This document shows positions 7,599-17,213 of a DNA stretch of 64,000 bases, one piece after another. The position numbers were made by a program, and so were the translations under genes. The DNA comes from Gammaproteobacteria bacterium. GTDB lineage: Bacteria > Pseudomonadota > Gammaproteobacteria > Nevskiales > Nevskiaceae. The DNA is taken from NCBI GenBank assembly GCA_026398875.1, contig JAPLSB010000019.1, forward strand, positions 248,001 to 312,000, given 5' to 3'. The notes under the pieces are model-generated. The model searched no databases. It saw only the letters and a program-made list of their open reading frames with translations, and was not told the DNA's origin. Within the stretch, counting starts at the first letter, position 1. The number at the start of each line of letters is the position of its first letter.

Positions 7599-9113
7599 TT
7601 ACTCGTCGCCGCGCTTCGCCGCGACGTTGATCAGGTACTGCGCCAGCAGCGGTACCGGGCGGCCGGTCGCGGCCTTGCCGTGCCAGGCAGTGCCGGCGAT
7701 GTCGAGGTGGGCCCACTTCATCTTCTTGGTGAAGCGATGCAGGAACACCGCGCCGATGATCGCCCCGGCTTCACCCGCACCGACCGTCGCGATGTTGGCG
7801 ATGTCGGCAAATTCGCTCTTGATCTGGTGGTCGTACTCGCTCCACAGCGGCAGTTCCCAGGCGCGGTCGCCAATCTGTTCGCCGGCGGTCAGCAGCTGGC
7901 GAGCCAGGCCGGACTGGTTCGAGAACAGGCCCGAGGCCTGCGAGCCAAGAGCGACGACACAGGCGCCGGTCAACGTCGCCATGTCGATGCAGACGCGCGG
8001 GTCGTACGTGCGCTCGGTGTAGGTCAGCGCGTCGCAAAGGATCAACCGGCCTTCGGCATCGGTATTGAGCACTTCGATGGTGATGCCGGCCATGCTGGTG
8101 ACGATGTCGCCCGGCTTGCTGGCGGCGCCGTCCGGCAGGTTCTCGCTGGCGGCAATCACGCCAACGACATTGATCGGCAGCTGCAGTTCGGCAAGTGCTG
8201 CGAACGTGCCGATGACGCTGGCGCCGCCGCACATGTCGAACTTCATTTCGTCCATCTTCGCCGCCGGCTTGATCGAGATGCCGCCGGCGTCGAAGGTCAG
8301 GCCCTTGCCGACCAGCGCGATCGGCGCTTCGCCCGGCGTGCCCTTCAGATATTCCATGACGATCAGCTTGGCCGGCTCGCGGCTGCCGCGTGACACCGAC
8401 AGCAGCGAGCCCATGCCGAGGGCCGCCATGTCGGCTTCCTCGAGCACCTTGACGGTGAAGCCGTGCTTCTTGCCGAGGTCGATGGCGCTCTGGGCGAGGA
8501 ACGTCGGCGTGCAGATGTTGCCCGGCAGGTTGGCGAGCCGCTTGGTCAGGCTGACGCCATGGGCAATCGCCTGCGCTTCCTGCAGGCCCTTTTCACCCGC
8601 CGGCAGATCGCTGCGCCGCGGCACATCGAAGGTCAGCCGTTCCAGCTTCGGCGCAACGATGTCCTCGCGTGCCTTTTCGCCGCGCATCTCGTCGAAGCGG
8701 TAGAACTCGGCTTCGGTGACAAGCGCAGCCTGCAGCACGTTCCAGTGGTAGTCGCGGCCCTTCACCGGCAGGTGCGTGAGGTAGCTGACGGCATCGATAG
8801 CGCCGGTATTGCGCAGCGCACGTGCCGCCGCCTGATGCGCCTTGCGGAAGGCTGCTTCGTCGAAGTCCCGCTCCTTGCCGAGGCCGATCAGCAGCACGCG
8901 ATCGCAGAACACGCCGGCCACGTTGTGCAGGATCAGGCTGCGGCCGAGTTTTCCGTCCATGTCGCCGCGCCGCATGATGCTGCCGAGCAGGCCATCGCTG
9001 GCCTTGTCGATCGTTTCGGCCGACTCGGTCGGATTGCGCCGGTCGAAAATGCCGACGATCACGCAGGCAACGCGCTGCTTTTCCGGGTTGCCGCTCTTTA
9101 CAAAGTATTCCAT
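7599..9113 (-). CDS. pepA: Leucyl aminopeptidase (M17)
   Basis: A 504-residue cytosolic two-metal aminopeptidase that removes N-terminal residues from peptides; in E. coli PepA also binds DNA in Xer recombination and carAB control. The metal and catalytic blocks are intact: VGKGLTFDAGGISIKP (with the metal Lys and Asp), MKFDMCGGA, and the M17 signature NTDAEGRL. Length matches the family. It is divergent from lptF, a conserved arrangement; the usual downstream partner holC is displaced by about 7 kb. Confidence 0.97.
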   Translation of the reverse strand: MEYFVKSGNPEKQRVACVIVGIFDRRNPTESAETIDKASDGLLGSIMRRGDMDGKLGRSLILHNVAGVFCDRVLLIGLGKERDFDEAAFRKAHQAAARALRNTGAIDAVSYLTHLPVKGRDYHWNVLQAALVTEAEFYRFDEMRGEKAREDIVAPKLERLTFDVPRRSDLPAGEKGLQEAQAIAHGVSLTKRLANLPGNICTPTFLAQSAIDLGKKHGFTVKVLEEADMAALGMGSLLSVSRGSREPAKLIVMEYLKGTPGEAPIALVGKGLTFDAGGISIKPAAKMDEMKFDMCGGASVIGTFAALAELQLPINVVGVIAASENLPDGAASKPGDIVTSMAGITIEVLNTDAEGRLILCDALTYTERTYDPRVCIDMATLTGACVVALGSQASGLFSNQSGLARQLLTAGEQIGDRAWELPLWSEYDHQIKSEFADIANIATVGAGEAGAIIGAVFLHRFTKKMKWAHLDIAGTAWHGKAATGRPVPLLAQYLINVAAKRGDE

Positions 9114-9458
9114 GGATATTTTTGACTAAGTACGTGAAAGGGCATTGCAAGACTCGCGCCCGTGCAGGCTGCAGCGAGTATTGCCAAATTCTAAATTCCG
9201 GTTTTCCTGTGCGGCAGTTCGCGTTTGAGCCGCATCGAACTTCGATTAAATCGGGTTGTTTTTGGAAAAAGCAAAGCTGACGGCTGATTCTAACGATTTC
9301 CGGCTCTGGTTCCAGTTTTTCATTGCCTTGCCAACTGTGAACCACGTCCTTGACTTTGCTTTTCGCTCAACCGGGCCGGCACAGCAGACGGCGCCAGCCG
9401 CGCGTGTCCAACACGCATCGGCCACGGACGGCGGGGGCCGGTCGGTTACCCTTGCGGC
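9114..9458. other. Divergent promoter region pepA / lptF
   Basis: A 345-nt non-coding interval, more AT-rich than its surroundings around 9200-9360, between the divergent pepA and lptFG transcripts. The pepA-lptF divergent layout is conserved in gammaproteobacteria. Individual promoter elements could not be assigned with confidence. Confidence 0.45.
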
Positions 9459-10532
9459 ATGAACCGACGGATTCTCGACCGCTACCTGTTGCGCGAGGTG
9501 CTGACCGCGTGGGCGGCAGTCACCTTCATCCTGCTGGCGATCATGATCGCCACCCGCTTCGCCAGCGTGCTGGGCGTTGCCGCCAAGGGCGAACTGCCGC
9601 GTGAACTGCTGCTCAATGTCGCGCTGCTGTCGAGCCTGCGCTATCTGGTGATCCTGATCCCGGTGTCGCTGCTGCTGGCGATCATGCTGTCGCTAGGCCG
9701 CCTCTACAGCGACAACGAGATCGCGGCGATGACCGCCTGCGGATCGGGGCTCGGACGGCTGTACCGGCCGTTTCTCGGCCTTGCCGCCGCGCTGACCGCA
9801 GTGACCGCCGCGCTGAGCTTTTCGATCGGCCCCTGGGCTGGCCGGCAGGCCGATTTCCTGGTCAAGGACGCCAAGCGGCTGGTGCAGTTCACGCCGTTCG
9901 AAGCCGGCCAGTTCAAGACCGTGGCTGGCGGGCGCGCGGTGTTCTATACCGACTCGATCAGCCCCGATGGCCGGGAGCTCGGCAAGATCTTCGCGGAACT
10001 CGAGGAAGCCGACGGCGCCAGTGTCGTGGTGGCCGATCACGGCACCCAGGTGATCGACGCCGCCAGTGGCGAGCGCGTGGTGCAGTTGAGCACCGGCCAT
10101 CGCTATTTCGGCACACCGGGCACCGCGAACTACGACGTCGTGCGCTTCGACGCGCTGACCTTGCGGCTGTCGCCACCGCCGTTCAGCTACATCAACAACC
10201 AGCGCAAGCTGAAGCAGACCGGCGCGCTCTGGGGCAGCGCCGACGCGCAGGATCAGGCCGAACTGCACTTCCGCATCGCGGCTCCGGTATCGGTGCTGAT
10301 CCTGGCGCTGCTGGCCGTGCCGCTGGCGCACTTGCGGCCACGCCAGGGCCGCTATTCAAAGATTGTGTTCGGCATCCTTGTCTACCTGATCTACACGAAC
10401 CTGCTGGGCGTCGGCCAGGCCTGGATCGGCAAGGGGCAGATTCCACCCGGCGTCGGGCTCTGGTGGGCGCATGCACTGGTGCTCGGTGCCGCACTGTGGA
10501 TGATCCGCCGCCGCCAGCAGGTGGTCGCATGA
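9459..10532 (+). CDS. lptF: LPS export ABC transporter permease LptF
   Basis: A 357-residue inner-membrane permease (YjgP/YjgQ family). With LptG and the ATPase LptB it extracts lipopolysaccharide from the inner membrane and passes it to LptC-LptA. It begins MNRRILDRYLLREVL, has N-terminal TM segments, the SDNEIAAMTACGSG coupling region that contacts LptB, a periplasmic beta-jellyroll-like domain (about 130-260) and C-terminal TM segments. The stop codon overlaps the lptG start (ATGA), so both are translated together. Confidence 0.96.
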   Translation: MNRRILDRYLLREVLTAWAAVTFILLAIMIATRFASVLGVAAKGELPRELLLNVALLSSLRYLVILIPVSLLLAIMLSLGRLYSDNEIAAMTACGSGLGRLYRPFLGLAAALTAVTAALSFSIGPWAGRQADFLVKDAKRLVQFTPFEAGQFKTVAGGRAVFYTDSISPDGRELGKIFAELEEADGASVVVADHGTQVIDAASGERVVQLSTGHRYFGTPGTANYDVVRFDALTLRLSPPPFSYINNQRKLKQTGALWGSADAQDQAELHFRIAAPVSVLILALLAVPLAHLRPRQGRYSKIVFGILVYLIYTNLLGVGQAWIGKGQIPPGVGLWWAHALVLGAALWMIRRRQQVVA

Positions 10533-11599
10533 ACCGTCTCGACCGCTACATCATCCGCAGCGTGCTGGCGCTGACTGCGCTGGTCGCACTCGGGCTGGTG
10601 ACGATCTACACGCTGGTGGTGTTCATTTCCGATATCGGCGAGACCGGCAAGGGCCGTTATGGCGTGCTGCAGGTGCTGGAGTACAGCCTGCTGATGATGC
10701 CGTCGAGCCTGTATATCCTGCTGCCGATCGTCGCTCTGCTCGGGGCATTGCTCGGCATCGGCGCACTGGCGCGTTCCAGCGAATTGACGGCGATGCGGGC
10801 ATCGGGTGTGTCGATGCTGCGGATCGGCGCGGCGACACTCGCTGCCGGTGCCTTGCTCGGCGCCTTCGGCTACGTGCTCGGTGACTGGCTCGGCCCGGCT
10901 GGCGAAAACCTGGCGACCCGGCTGCGTGATGAAGCCCGTGGCGAGCATGGCAGCCTCGACCGGGCGCTATGGCTCAGGGACGCCGACAACATCCTGCGCA
11001 TCCGCCGCCTGATCGCCGAGGACCACGCCCGCGATGTGACCGTGTTCCGCACCGACGCCAGCGGCGGCCTGTCGCAGGTGTCGACGGTCGATGACGCCCG
11101 CTATGTCGACGGCCGCTGGCTGATGACTGGCGTCAAGCGCACCGAGCTGCCGGCGAATGGCAGCCGCAGCGGCACCCAGGTGGTGACGCTCGATCAGATC
11201 GAGATCACCGGCTCGATCACGCCGAACGTGCTGAAGCTGTTCATCCTCGAAGGCGATGTGCTGTCGGTGCGCGGCTTGTACAACCTGGTCGCCTACATGG
11301 AGGACAACAAGCTCGATGCCACCAAGTACCGGATCTGGCTGTGGCGCAAGCTGGTCGAACCGGTGACGGTGATGGTGATGATGCTGTTCGCCGTGCCGTT
11401 CGTGGTCGGCACGCTGCGCGACGCCGGTGCCGGGCAGCGGCTGCTGGCTGGCGTGCTGGTCGGCATCGTGTTCTACGTGCTGAACAAGGTGTCGGTCAGT
11501 GTCGGTGACCTGTACCAATGGCCCGCGCCGATGGCCGCCGGCTTGCCGACCGCCCTCCTCGCGGTGCTGGCGCTCTGGCGCCTGCGCCTCGCCCGCTAG
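10529..11599 (+). CDS. lptG: LPS export ABC transporter permease LptG
   Basis: A 356-residue partner of LptF with the same fold: N-terminus MNRLDRYIIRSVLALTAL, TM helices, the SSELTAMRASGVS coupling helix, a periplasmic domain (about 130-255), and C-terminal TM helices including VMMLFAVPFVVG. The start at 10529 overlaps the lptF stop by 4 nt. The gene ends 8 nt before a convergent RDD-family gene, with no obvious terminator between. Confidence 0.96.
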   Translation: MNRLDRYIIRSVLALTALVALGLVTIYTLVVFISDIGETGKGRYGVLQVLEYSLLMMPSSLYILLPIVALLGALLGIGALARSSELTAMRASGVSMLRIGAATLAAGALLGAFGYVLGDWLGPAGENLATRLRDEARGEHGSLDRALWLRDADNILRIRRLIAEDHARDVTVFRTDASGGLSQVSTVDDARYVDGRWLMTGVKRTELPANGSRSGTQVVTLDQIEITGSITPNVLKLFILEGDVLSVRGLYNLVAYMEDNKLDATKYRIWLWRKLVEPVTVMVMMLFAVPFVVGTLRDAGAGQRLLAGVLVGIVFYVLNKVSVSVGDLYQWPAPMAAGLPTALLAVLALWRLRLAR

Positions 11600-11607
11600 C
11601 CGCCCGC

Positions 11608-12201
11608 TTAATTGGGGTCAGATACAGATTTCGCCGACTTCGGCGCGCGCTTGTTCTTCGGCGCGGCGGGAAACGGATTCAGCGGCAGCAGCACCACTTC
11701 GCTGCCGGCGATCCAGTCCTGCGGAAGGCGGCGCCGGGCGTCGAGCCGCGCCGAGACAAGCGACAGCAGCACGATCAGCGCCGCGCCGATCGACGCGTTC
11801 TGGACATGCGGCAGCAGGCTTTCCAGGCTGGGCGCGCGATGGATCATCGAGGCCGCCGCAGGGGTCAGCACCAGACCCCAGTAGATCAGCAGGGCCATTG
11901 CCCGCACCACTGCCACTGGCAGACGCAGCAGTGCGCCCTCGCCGCGCCGCACCTGCAGTCGCCAGGCGCGCATGCCCAGGGTCTGGCCGCCGCGAGTCCA
12001 GAACCACACGAAAAAGCCGAGCGCCACGATCAGCAGCAGCCCCCGGTTGATGGCGTTCCCCGGCGGCAGGCCCAGCACGCCGTTCAGCGGCAGGCAGATC
12101 AGCAGCAGCGTGACCATCCACAGGGCAATCAGCAGCAGGCCGTCGTAGATGGAAGCAGCGAGACGGCGCCACAGCGGCGCAGGCAGGATCAGTTCAGACA
12201 T
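11608..12201 (-). CDS. RDD-family membrane protein
   Basis: A 197-residue integral membrane protein with the RDD-family signature: Arg at the start of the first helix (WRRLAASIYDGLLL), the Asp of YDG, and the later GQTLGMRAWRLQVRR block. About four TM segments are visible, with a basic hydrophilic tail (KNKRAPKSAK). RDD proteins are widespread; some act in Na+/H+ antiport, but most are uncharacterised. The start MSELILPAP is chosen because the longer frame adds 36 residues that lack the family pattern and overlap the glutathione peroxidase promoter. Confidence 0.88.
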   Translation of the reverse strand: MSELILPAPLWRRLAASIYDGLLLIALWMVTLLLICLPLNGVLGLPPGNAINRGLLLIVALGFFVWFWTRGGQTLGMRAWRLQVRRGEGALLRLPVAVVRAMALLIYWGLVLTPAAASMIHRAPSLESLLPHVQNASIGAALIVLLSLVSARLDARRRLPQDWIAGSEVVLLPLNPFPAAPKNKRAPKSAKSVSDPN

Positions 12202-12326
12202 GACGGCATTATGCGAAGGCAGATAGGATCGACATGGCAAAGCGGTATGTCCGCATGAATCTCCCGCCAGCAGCCGACCAGGCGCGGCATTGTATTCCCC
12301 CCTTTTCATACTTCCGGAGTCTTCCC

Positions 12327-12929
12327 ATGCGTCATTTCATCGCGGCATCGAGTTTCGCCCTGCTGACGGTTGTCCCGTTCACCGCCGCCAAGGCCATCGA
12401 CTGTGCCAGCAGCGTGCTGAATCACGACGAGAAGCGCCTGCTCGGCGGCACCGAAAACCTCTGCAAGACCTACGGCGGCAAGGTGATCCTGGTGGTCAAC
12501 ACCGCCAGCCGCTGTGGCTACACGCCGCAGTTCGAAGGCATCGAAAAGCTCTACAAGAGCTACAAGGCGGCCGGTCTGGTGGTGCTCGGCTTCCCGTCGG
12601 ACCAGTTCCGCCAGGAAGAGTCGAGCGACGAGAGCATCGCCAAGTTCTGCTCGACGAACTACGGCGTCACCTTCCCGATGTACACCAAGACCCGCGTCGA
12701 TGGCGACGATGCCAACCCGTTCTACAAGGTTCTGAAGGCAGAAACGAAGCACGCGCCGGACTGGAACTTCAACAAGTACCTGATCGGCCGCGACGGCAAG
12801 GTGCTGGCTCACTACAGCAGCCGCGTGACCCCGGAAGACCCGAAGCTGCTCGACGCGATCAAGGCCGAACTGGCGAAGCCAGCGCCGGTCGCCGCTGCAG
12901 CGAAAGTCGACGACCTGGCGCGTCGCTGA
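12327..12929 (+). CDS. Secreted glutathione peroxidase family protein
   Basis: A 200-residue thiol peroxidase of the GPx family with an N-terminal signal peptide (MRHFIAASSFALL..., cleavage near AKA), so it acts in the periplasm. The catalytic block NTASRCGYTPQ has Cys rather than selenocysteine, and the Trp-Asn motif DWNFNKYLIGRDGKV is intact. The second motif reads FPSDQF instead of the common FPCNQF, so that Cys is replaced by Ser; another Cys (KFCSTNYG) might serve as resolving residue. Many such bacterial enzymes use thioredoxin-type donors rather than glutathione. Single gene with a GGAG site before ATG. Confidence 0.9.
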   Translation: MRHFIAASSFALLTVVPFTAAKAIDCASSVLNHDEKRLLGGTENLCKTYGGKVILVVNTASRCGYTPQFEGIEKLYKSYKAAGLVVLGFPSDQFRQEESSDESIAKFCSTNYGVTFPMYTKTRVDGDDANPFYKVLKAETKHAPDWNFNKYLIGRDGKVLAHYSSRVTPEDPKLLDAIKAELAKPAPVAAAAKVDDLARR

Positions 12930-13049
12930 GCGGTACAACCACCCGTCATATCGTTAGCTTATTTCCGGGCTATGACAGCGGAAGCGTTGTAGCGCCAGGG
13001 ACGCGTCCATAAACTCCGCGTCCTTGGCGCCCTCCGGCGCAGTGGAAGG

Positions 13050-13781
13050 ATGAACCGCATGTACGACGGACCGCAGTCTGGAACCGAAGCGCCAGCCCAG
13101 CAGGCGCCGCAGCCCGGGCCCAGCGAGGCTGATGTTGCCCTGCTCAACGAGCGTTACGCGCCGCTCGGCTTCGAAGCACGCCTGAAGCTGCTGTACGAGG
13201 AATACCCGCTTGACAAGGTGCTGGTGACCTCGTCGTTCGCGGCGACCTCGGCGTACTTCCTGCACATCATCTCGACGATCAATCCGGCGCAGACGATCCA
13301 CTTCATCGACACCGGCTTCCACTTCCCGGAAACCGTCCAGTACCGGCAGTACCTGATCGATCTGTTCAAGCTGAAGGTCGAAGACGTCCGCGCCGAAGAC
13401 TGGAAGCACCAGTTCACCGTCGATGACAAGACGTATGAGCGCGATCCGGATTTCTGCTGCTCGGTCAACAAGGTCGAGCCGCTGGAACTGATCAAGCCGA
13501 ACTACAAGGTCTGGATGTCCAGCCTGATGCGCTGGCAGACCGACCACCGCGCCGGCCTGCCGGTGTTCGAGCTGCGCCGCGGCGTGCTGAAGTTCAACCC
13601 GATGATCGACGTCACCCGCGAGGAGCGCGACGCCTACATCCGCGAGCACCAGCTGCCGTTCCATCCGATGGTGGCGCGCGGCTATTCATCGATCGGCTGC
13701 ACCCACTGCACCGTGGCCGGCGACGGCCGCAGCGGCCGCTGGTTGGGCAAGCCAAAGACCGAGTGCGGCCTGCACCTGTGA
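13050..13781 (+). CDS. cysH: Phosphoadenylyl/adenylyl-sulfate reductase, atypical clade
   Basis: A 243-residue CysH-type enzyme reducing APS or PAPS to sulfite in sulfate assimilation. The cysteines that bind a 4Fe-4S cluster in the APS-reductase type are present (FCCSVNK and IGCTHC), as is the catalytic C-terminal Cys in KTECGLHL. The expected arginine-rich LRREQS-x-TR substrate loop is replaced by RWQTDHRAGLPVF, and the SFGA-type loop by SSFAATSAY. This version resembles sequences I associate with Bacteroidetes; that is memory-based and needs a tree. Start MNRMYDG has GGAAGG upstream. No other cys genes are adjacent. Confidence 0.85.
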   Translation: MNRMYDGPQSGTEAPAQQAPQPGPSEADVALLNERYAPLGFEARLKLLYEEYPLDKVLVTSSFAATSAYFLHIISTINPAQTIHFIDTGFHFPETVQYRQYLIDLFKLKVEDVRAEDWKHQFTVDDKTYERDPDFCCSVNKVEPLELIKPNYKVWMSSLMRWQTDHRAGLPVFELRRGVLKFNPMIDVTREERDAYIREHQLPFHPMVARGYSSIGCTHCTVAGDGRSGRWLGKPKTECGLHL

Positions 13782-13800
13782 GCGGCAACGGCGCGTCGGC

Positions 13801-14163
13801 ATGAGCCATCTGCTGATGATCAGCGCGCTGCCGATCCCGGCCGACGACGCCGAGGTCTGGGGCGATTTCGATGCCCGATCGGAAGCTTTCGAACAGCACG
13901 GCCGGCCACCGCTGCCGGCGCTGCTGGAGCTGCTGGAACGGCTGACCGCGCGCCATCCGTGCATCAGCGAACTGCGCGAAGACCAGCTGGAAAGCGCGGT
14001 CTGGGCCGACGGCCCGCTGCGCGACGGGCTGATGCATGACGTGGCGGTGCTGACGCTGGTGCCATCGCGCGTCGCCACGGTGCTGCCGCTGGTGCGCGAT
14101 ACCGCGAAAGCGCTGGGACTGGCGGTCTACGACCCGCAGGACGAAAAGGTCTGGCGCCCCTGA
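13801..14163 (+). CDS. Hypothetical protein, 120 residues
   Basis: A soluble 120-residue protein with no signal peptide, starting MSHLLMISALPIPADDAEVW and ending VYDPQDEKVWRP. I do not recognise a named family with certainty; similar small proteins with a closing VYDPQ-x-x-x-V-x-RP segment occur as uncharacterised ORFs in proteobacteria, and some resemble immunity-type proteins. The gene starts 19 nt after cysH, so it may be in the same transcript. Codon use is like that of its neighbours, which supports it being real. Confidence 0.7.
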   Translation: MSHLLMISALPIPADDAEVWGDFDARSEAFEQHGRPPLPALLELLERLTARHPCISELREDQLESAVWADGPLRDGLMHDVAVLTLVPSRVATVLPLVRDTAKALGLAVYDPQDEKVWRP

Positions 14164-14207
14164 GGCGATCGTGAGCGGCTTGAGTCTGAGTGTCAGAACC
14201 ACCGACT

Positions 14208-14213
14208 TATAAT
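14208..14213 (+). promoter_or_regulatory. Probable -10 element for the acyltransferase gene
   Basis: A perfect TATAAT lies 25 nt upstream of the ATG at 14239, inside a short inverted repeat ACCGA...TCGGT (14201-14218). A TTGAGT at 14180 is too far away (22-nt spacer) to be a confident -35. Confidence 0.5.
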
Positions 14214-14238
14214 ATCGGTGTCCCCCGGCCCTTCCCGC

Positions 14239-14991
14239 ATGCTCCCGACCTTCCTGCGCAAGCTGCACGGCATCTACGCGGTCGCCGTGTTCGTCATCGT
14301 CGTGCTGATGCTGTTCTGCCCGCTGCTGATCGTGATGCCGACGCTGCGCATGCGGCGCGCCATCGGCAGGCTGGCGGTGCGGGCCTGGATGCTGATCAGC
14401 CTGATGCCGTTCCGCGTCAGTGGCCGGCAGCATTTGCCGGATGGGCCGTGCATCGTCATCTGCAATCACGCCAGCTACGTTGACGGCATCCTGCTGACGG
14501 CCGCGCTGCCGTCCCACTTCACGTTCTTCGTGCAGCACGGTGCCGCCGAATGGCCGTATATCGGCCTGGTGCTGCGCCGCATGGGCTGCCAGTTCGTCAA
14601 TCGCACATCGCCGCGCGAAGCGGCGAAAGCCACCAAAACACTGATCGATCGCGCTCGCGCCGGCGAATCGTTCGCGATCTTCCCGGAAGGCACGTTCCGC
14701 GCAGCACCGGTGCTGCTGCCGTTCCAGTCCGGCGCCTTCCTGATCGCCGCCCGCGCCGGCGTGCCGGTGGTGCCGGCTGTCATTCGCGGCTCGCGAACGC
14801 TGCTCGGCGAAGGCCGCAAGCTGTTTACTTGGTCGGCCATCGACATCCAGTGCTTCACGGCCCTGCACGCCAGCGGTGACAGCCGCGAAGCCGCCGACAC
14901 GCTGTCGGTCACCGCCCGCGCGGTGATGCTGGCGCACTGCGGCGAAGCCGATGGCAGCCAGGCAGCGCCGGCGGTCAGGGTCGCGAGCTGA
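14239..14991 (+). CDS. 1-acyl-sn-glycerol-3-phosphate acyltransferase (PlsC-like)
   Basis: A 250-residue membrane-bound acyltransferase that probably adds the second acyl chain in phosphatidic acid synthesis. N-terminal hydrophobic segments (about 10-60) precede the catalytic motif NHASYVD (H-x4-D, about residues 75-80), and FPEGTF binds the phosphate group. VPVVPAVIRG is the usual motif IV. An upstream GTG is in frame, but the ATG at 14239 fits the -10 element at 14208. Followed 4 nt later by zapE. The exact acyl acceptor cannot be told from sequence. Confidence 0.9.
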   Translation: MLPTFLRKLHGIYAVAVFVIVVLMLFCPLLIVMPTLRMRRAIGRLAVRAWMLISLMPFRVSGRQHLPDGPCIVICNHASYVDGILLTAALPSHFTFFVQHGAAEWPYIGLVLRRMGCQFVNRTSPREAAKATKTLIDRARAGESFAIFPEGTFRAAPVLLPFQSGAFLIAARAGVPVVPAVIRGSRTLLGEGRKLFTWSAIDIQCFTALHASGDSREAADTLSVTARAVMLAHCGEADGSQAAPAVRVAS

Positions 14992-14995
14992 CGCC

Positions 14996-16132
14996 GTGGC
15001 CCTGTTCTCTTCCAGTCGTGACGACAAGGCGGCGAGCGTTGGCGCCGAGCTGGCACCGCCACCGAAGCAGCGCTATGAAGCCGAGCTGCAGCGCGATGGT
15101 TTTGTCGCCGATGCCGCGCAGGCGGCCGCTGTCGATGCCTTGCAGGCGGTCTATGACCAGCTGATCGAGAACCCGCCACGGCGGCGCTTCGGTTCAAGCC
15201 GAATGACCTGGAGCCGGGTCGACGGGCTGTATCTCTGGGGCGGCGTCGGGCGCGGCAAGACCTGGCTGATGGATGCCTTCTATGACGCGGTGCCGTTCAG
15301 CCGCAAGACGCGCACCCACTTCCACCGCTTCCTGCTCGACGTCCACGCGCGCCGCAACCGCTATCCGGATGCCGCCGATCCGCTGCAGAAGGTCGCCGAC
15401 GAAATCGCCGAATCGACTCGCGTGCTGTGCTTCGACGAATTCTTCGTGGCCGACATTGCCGATGCGATGATCCTCGGCCGGCTGTTCGACGCGCTGTTCA
15501 AGCGCAACATCACGCTGGTCGCCACCAGCAACGTGCCGCCCGATGGCCTCTACAAGGACGGCCTGCAGCGGCAGAACTTCCTGCCGGCGATCGAGACGCT
15601 GAAGCGGCACGTGACCGTGCTGAATGTCGACGGCGGCACCGATTACCGGTTGCGCCAGCTGAAGGACGCCCGCCTCTACCTGCATCCCTGCGACGCTGCC
15701 GCCCATGCCGAACTGGCGCGTCACTTCGATGCCCTTGCCCCGCACGGCGATCATGCACCTGGCGACTTCCTGCTCAACGACCGGCGGCTGCATGCCGAGC
15801 GGATTGCCGAAGGCGCGATCTGGTTCGATTTCGAAACGCTCTGCGAAGGCCCGCGCTCGGCAGCCGATTACATCGAGCTGGGCCGCCAGCATCACACCGT
15901 GGTGCTGACCGGCGTGCCGAAGCTCGACAGCAGCCGCGACGACGCCACGCGCCGCTTCATGACCCTGGTCGACGAGTTCTACGACCGCGGCGTCAAGCTG
16001 CTGATTGGCGCCGCCACCGGACCGCTCGACCTGTACAGCGGCAGCAAGCTGCGCTTCGAGTTCGCCCGCACCCAGTCACGACTGCAGGAAATGCAGTCCG
16101 AGGAATACCTGGCCAGCGCTCATCGCGGCTGA
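14996..16132 (+). CDS. zapE: Cell division protein ZapE (AFG1-like ATPase)
   Basis: A 378-residue AFG1/LACE1-family P-loop ATPase. In E. coli ZapE acts at the constricting Z-ring in an ATP-dependent way. Walker A is GGVGRGKTWLMD, Walker B is LCFDEFFVAD, followed by the family blocks ATSNVPPDGLYKDGLQR and FLPAIETLK. The GTG at 14996 is preferred as start because it follows the acyltransferase stop directly; an ATG 15 codons earlier lies inside the upstream gene. Convergent with the DUF2069 gene. Confidence 0.95.
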   Translation: MALFSSSRDDKAASVGAELAPPPKQRYEAELQRDGFVADAAQAAAVDALQAVYDQLIENPPRRRFGSSRMTWSRVDGLYLWGGVGRGKTWLMDAFYDAVPFSRKTRTHFHRFLLDVHARRNRYPDAADPLQKVADEIAESTRVLCFDEFFVADIADAMILGRLFDALFKRNITLVATSNVPPDGLYKDGLQRQNFLPAIETLKRHVTVLNVDGGTDYRLRQLKDARLYLHPCDAAAHAELARHFDALAPHGDHAPGDFLLNDRRLHAERIAEGAIWFDFETLCEGPRSAADYIELGRQHHTVVLTGVPKLDSSRDDATRRFMTLVDEFYDRGVKLLIGAATGPLDLYSGSKLRFEFARTQSRLQEMQSEEYLASAHRG

Positions 16133-16157
16133 TGACGGCGGGCGCTGCCCGCCGGCT

Positions 16158-17200
<1,043 letters not shown>

Positions 17201-17213
17201 CTAGTCTGCGGCC

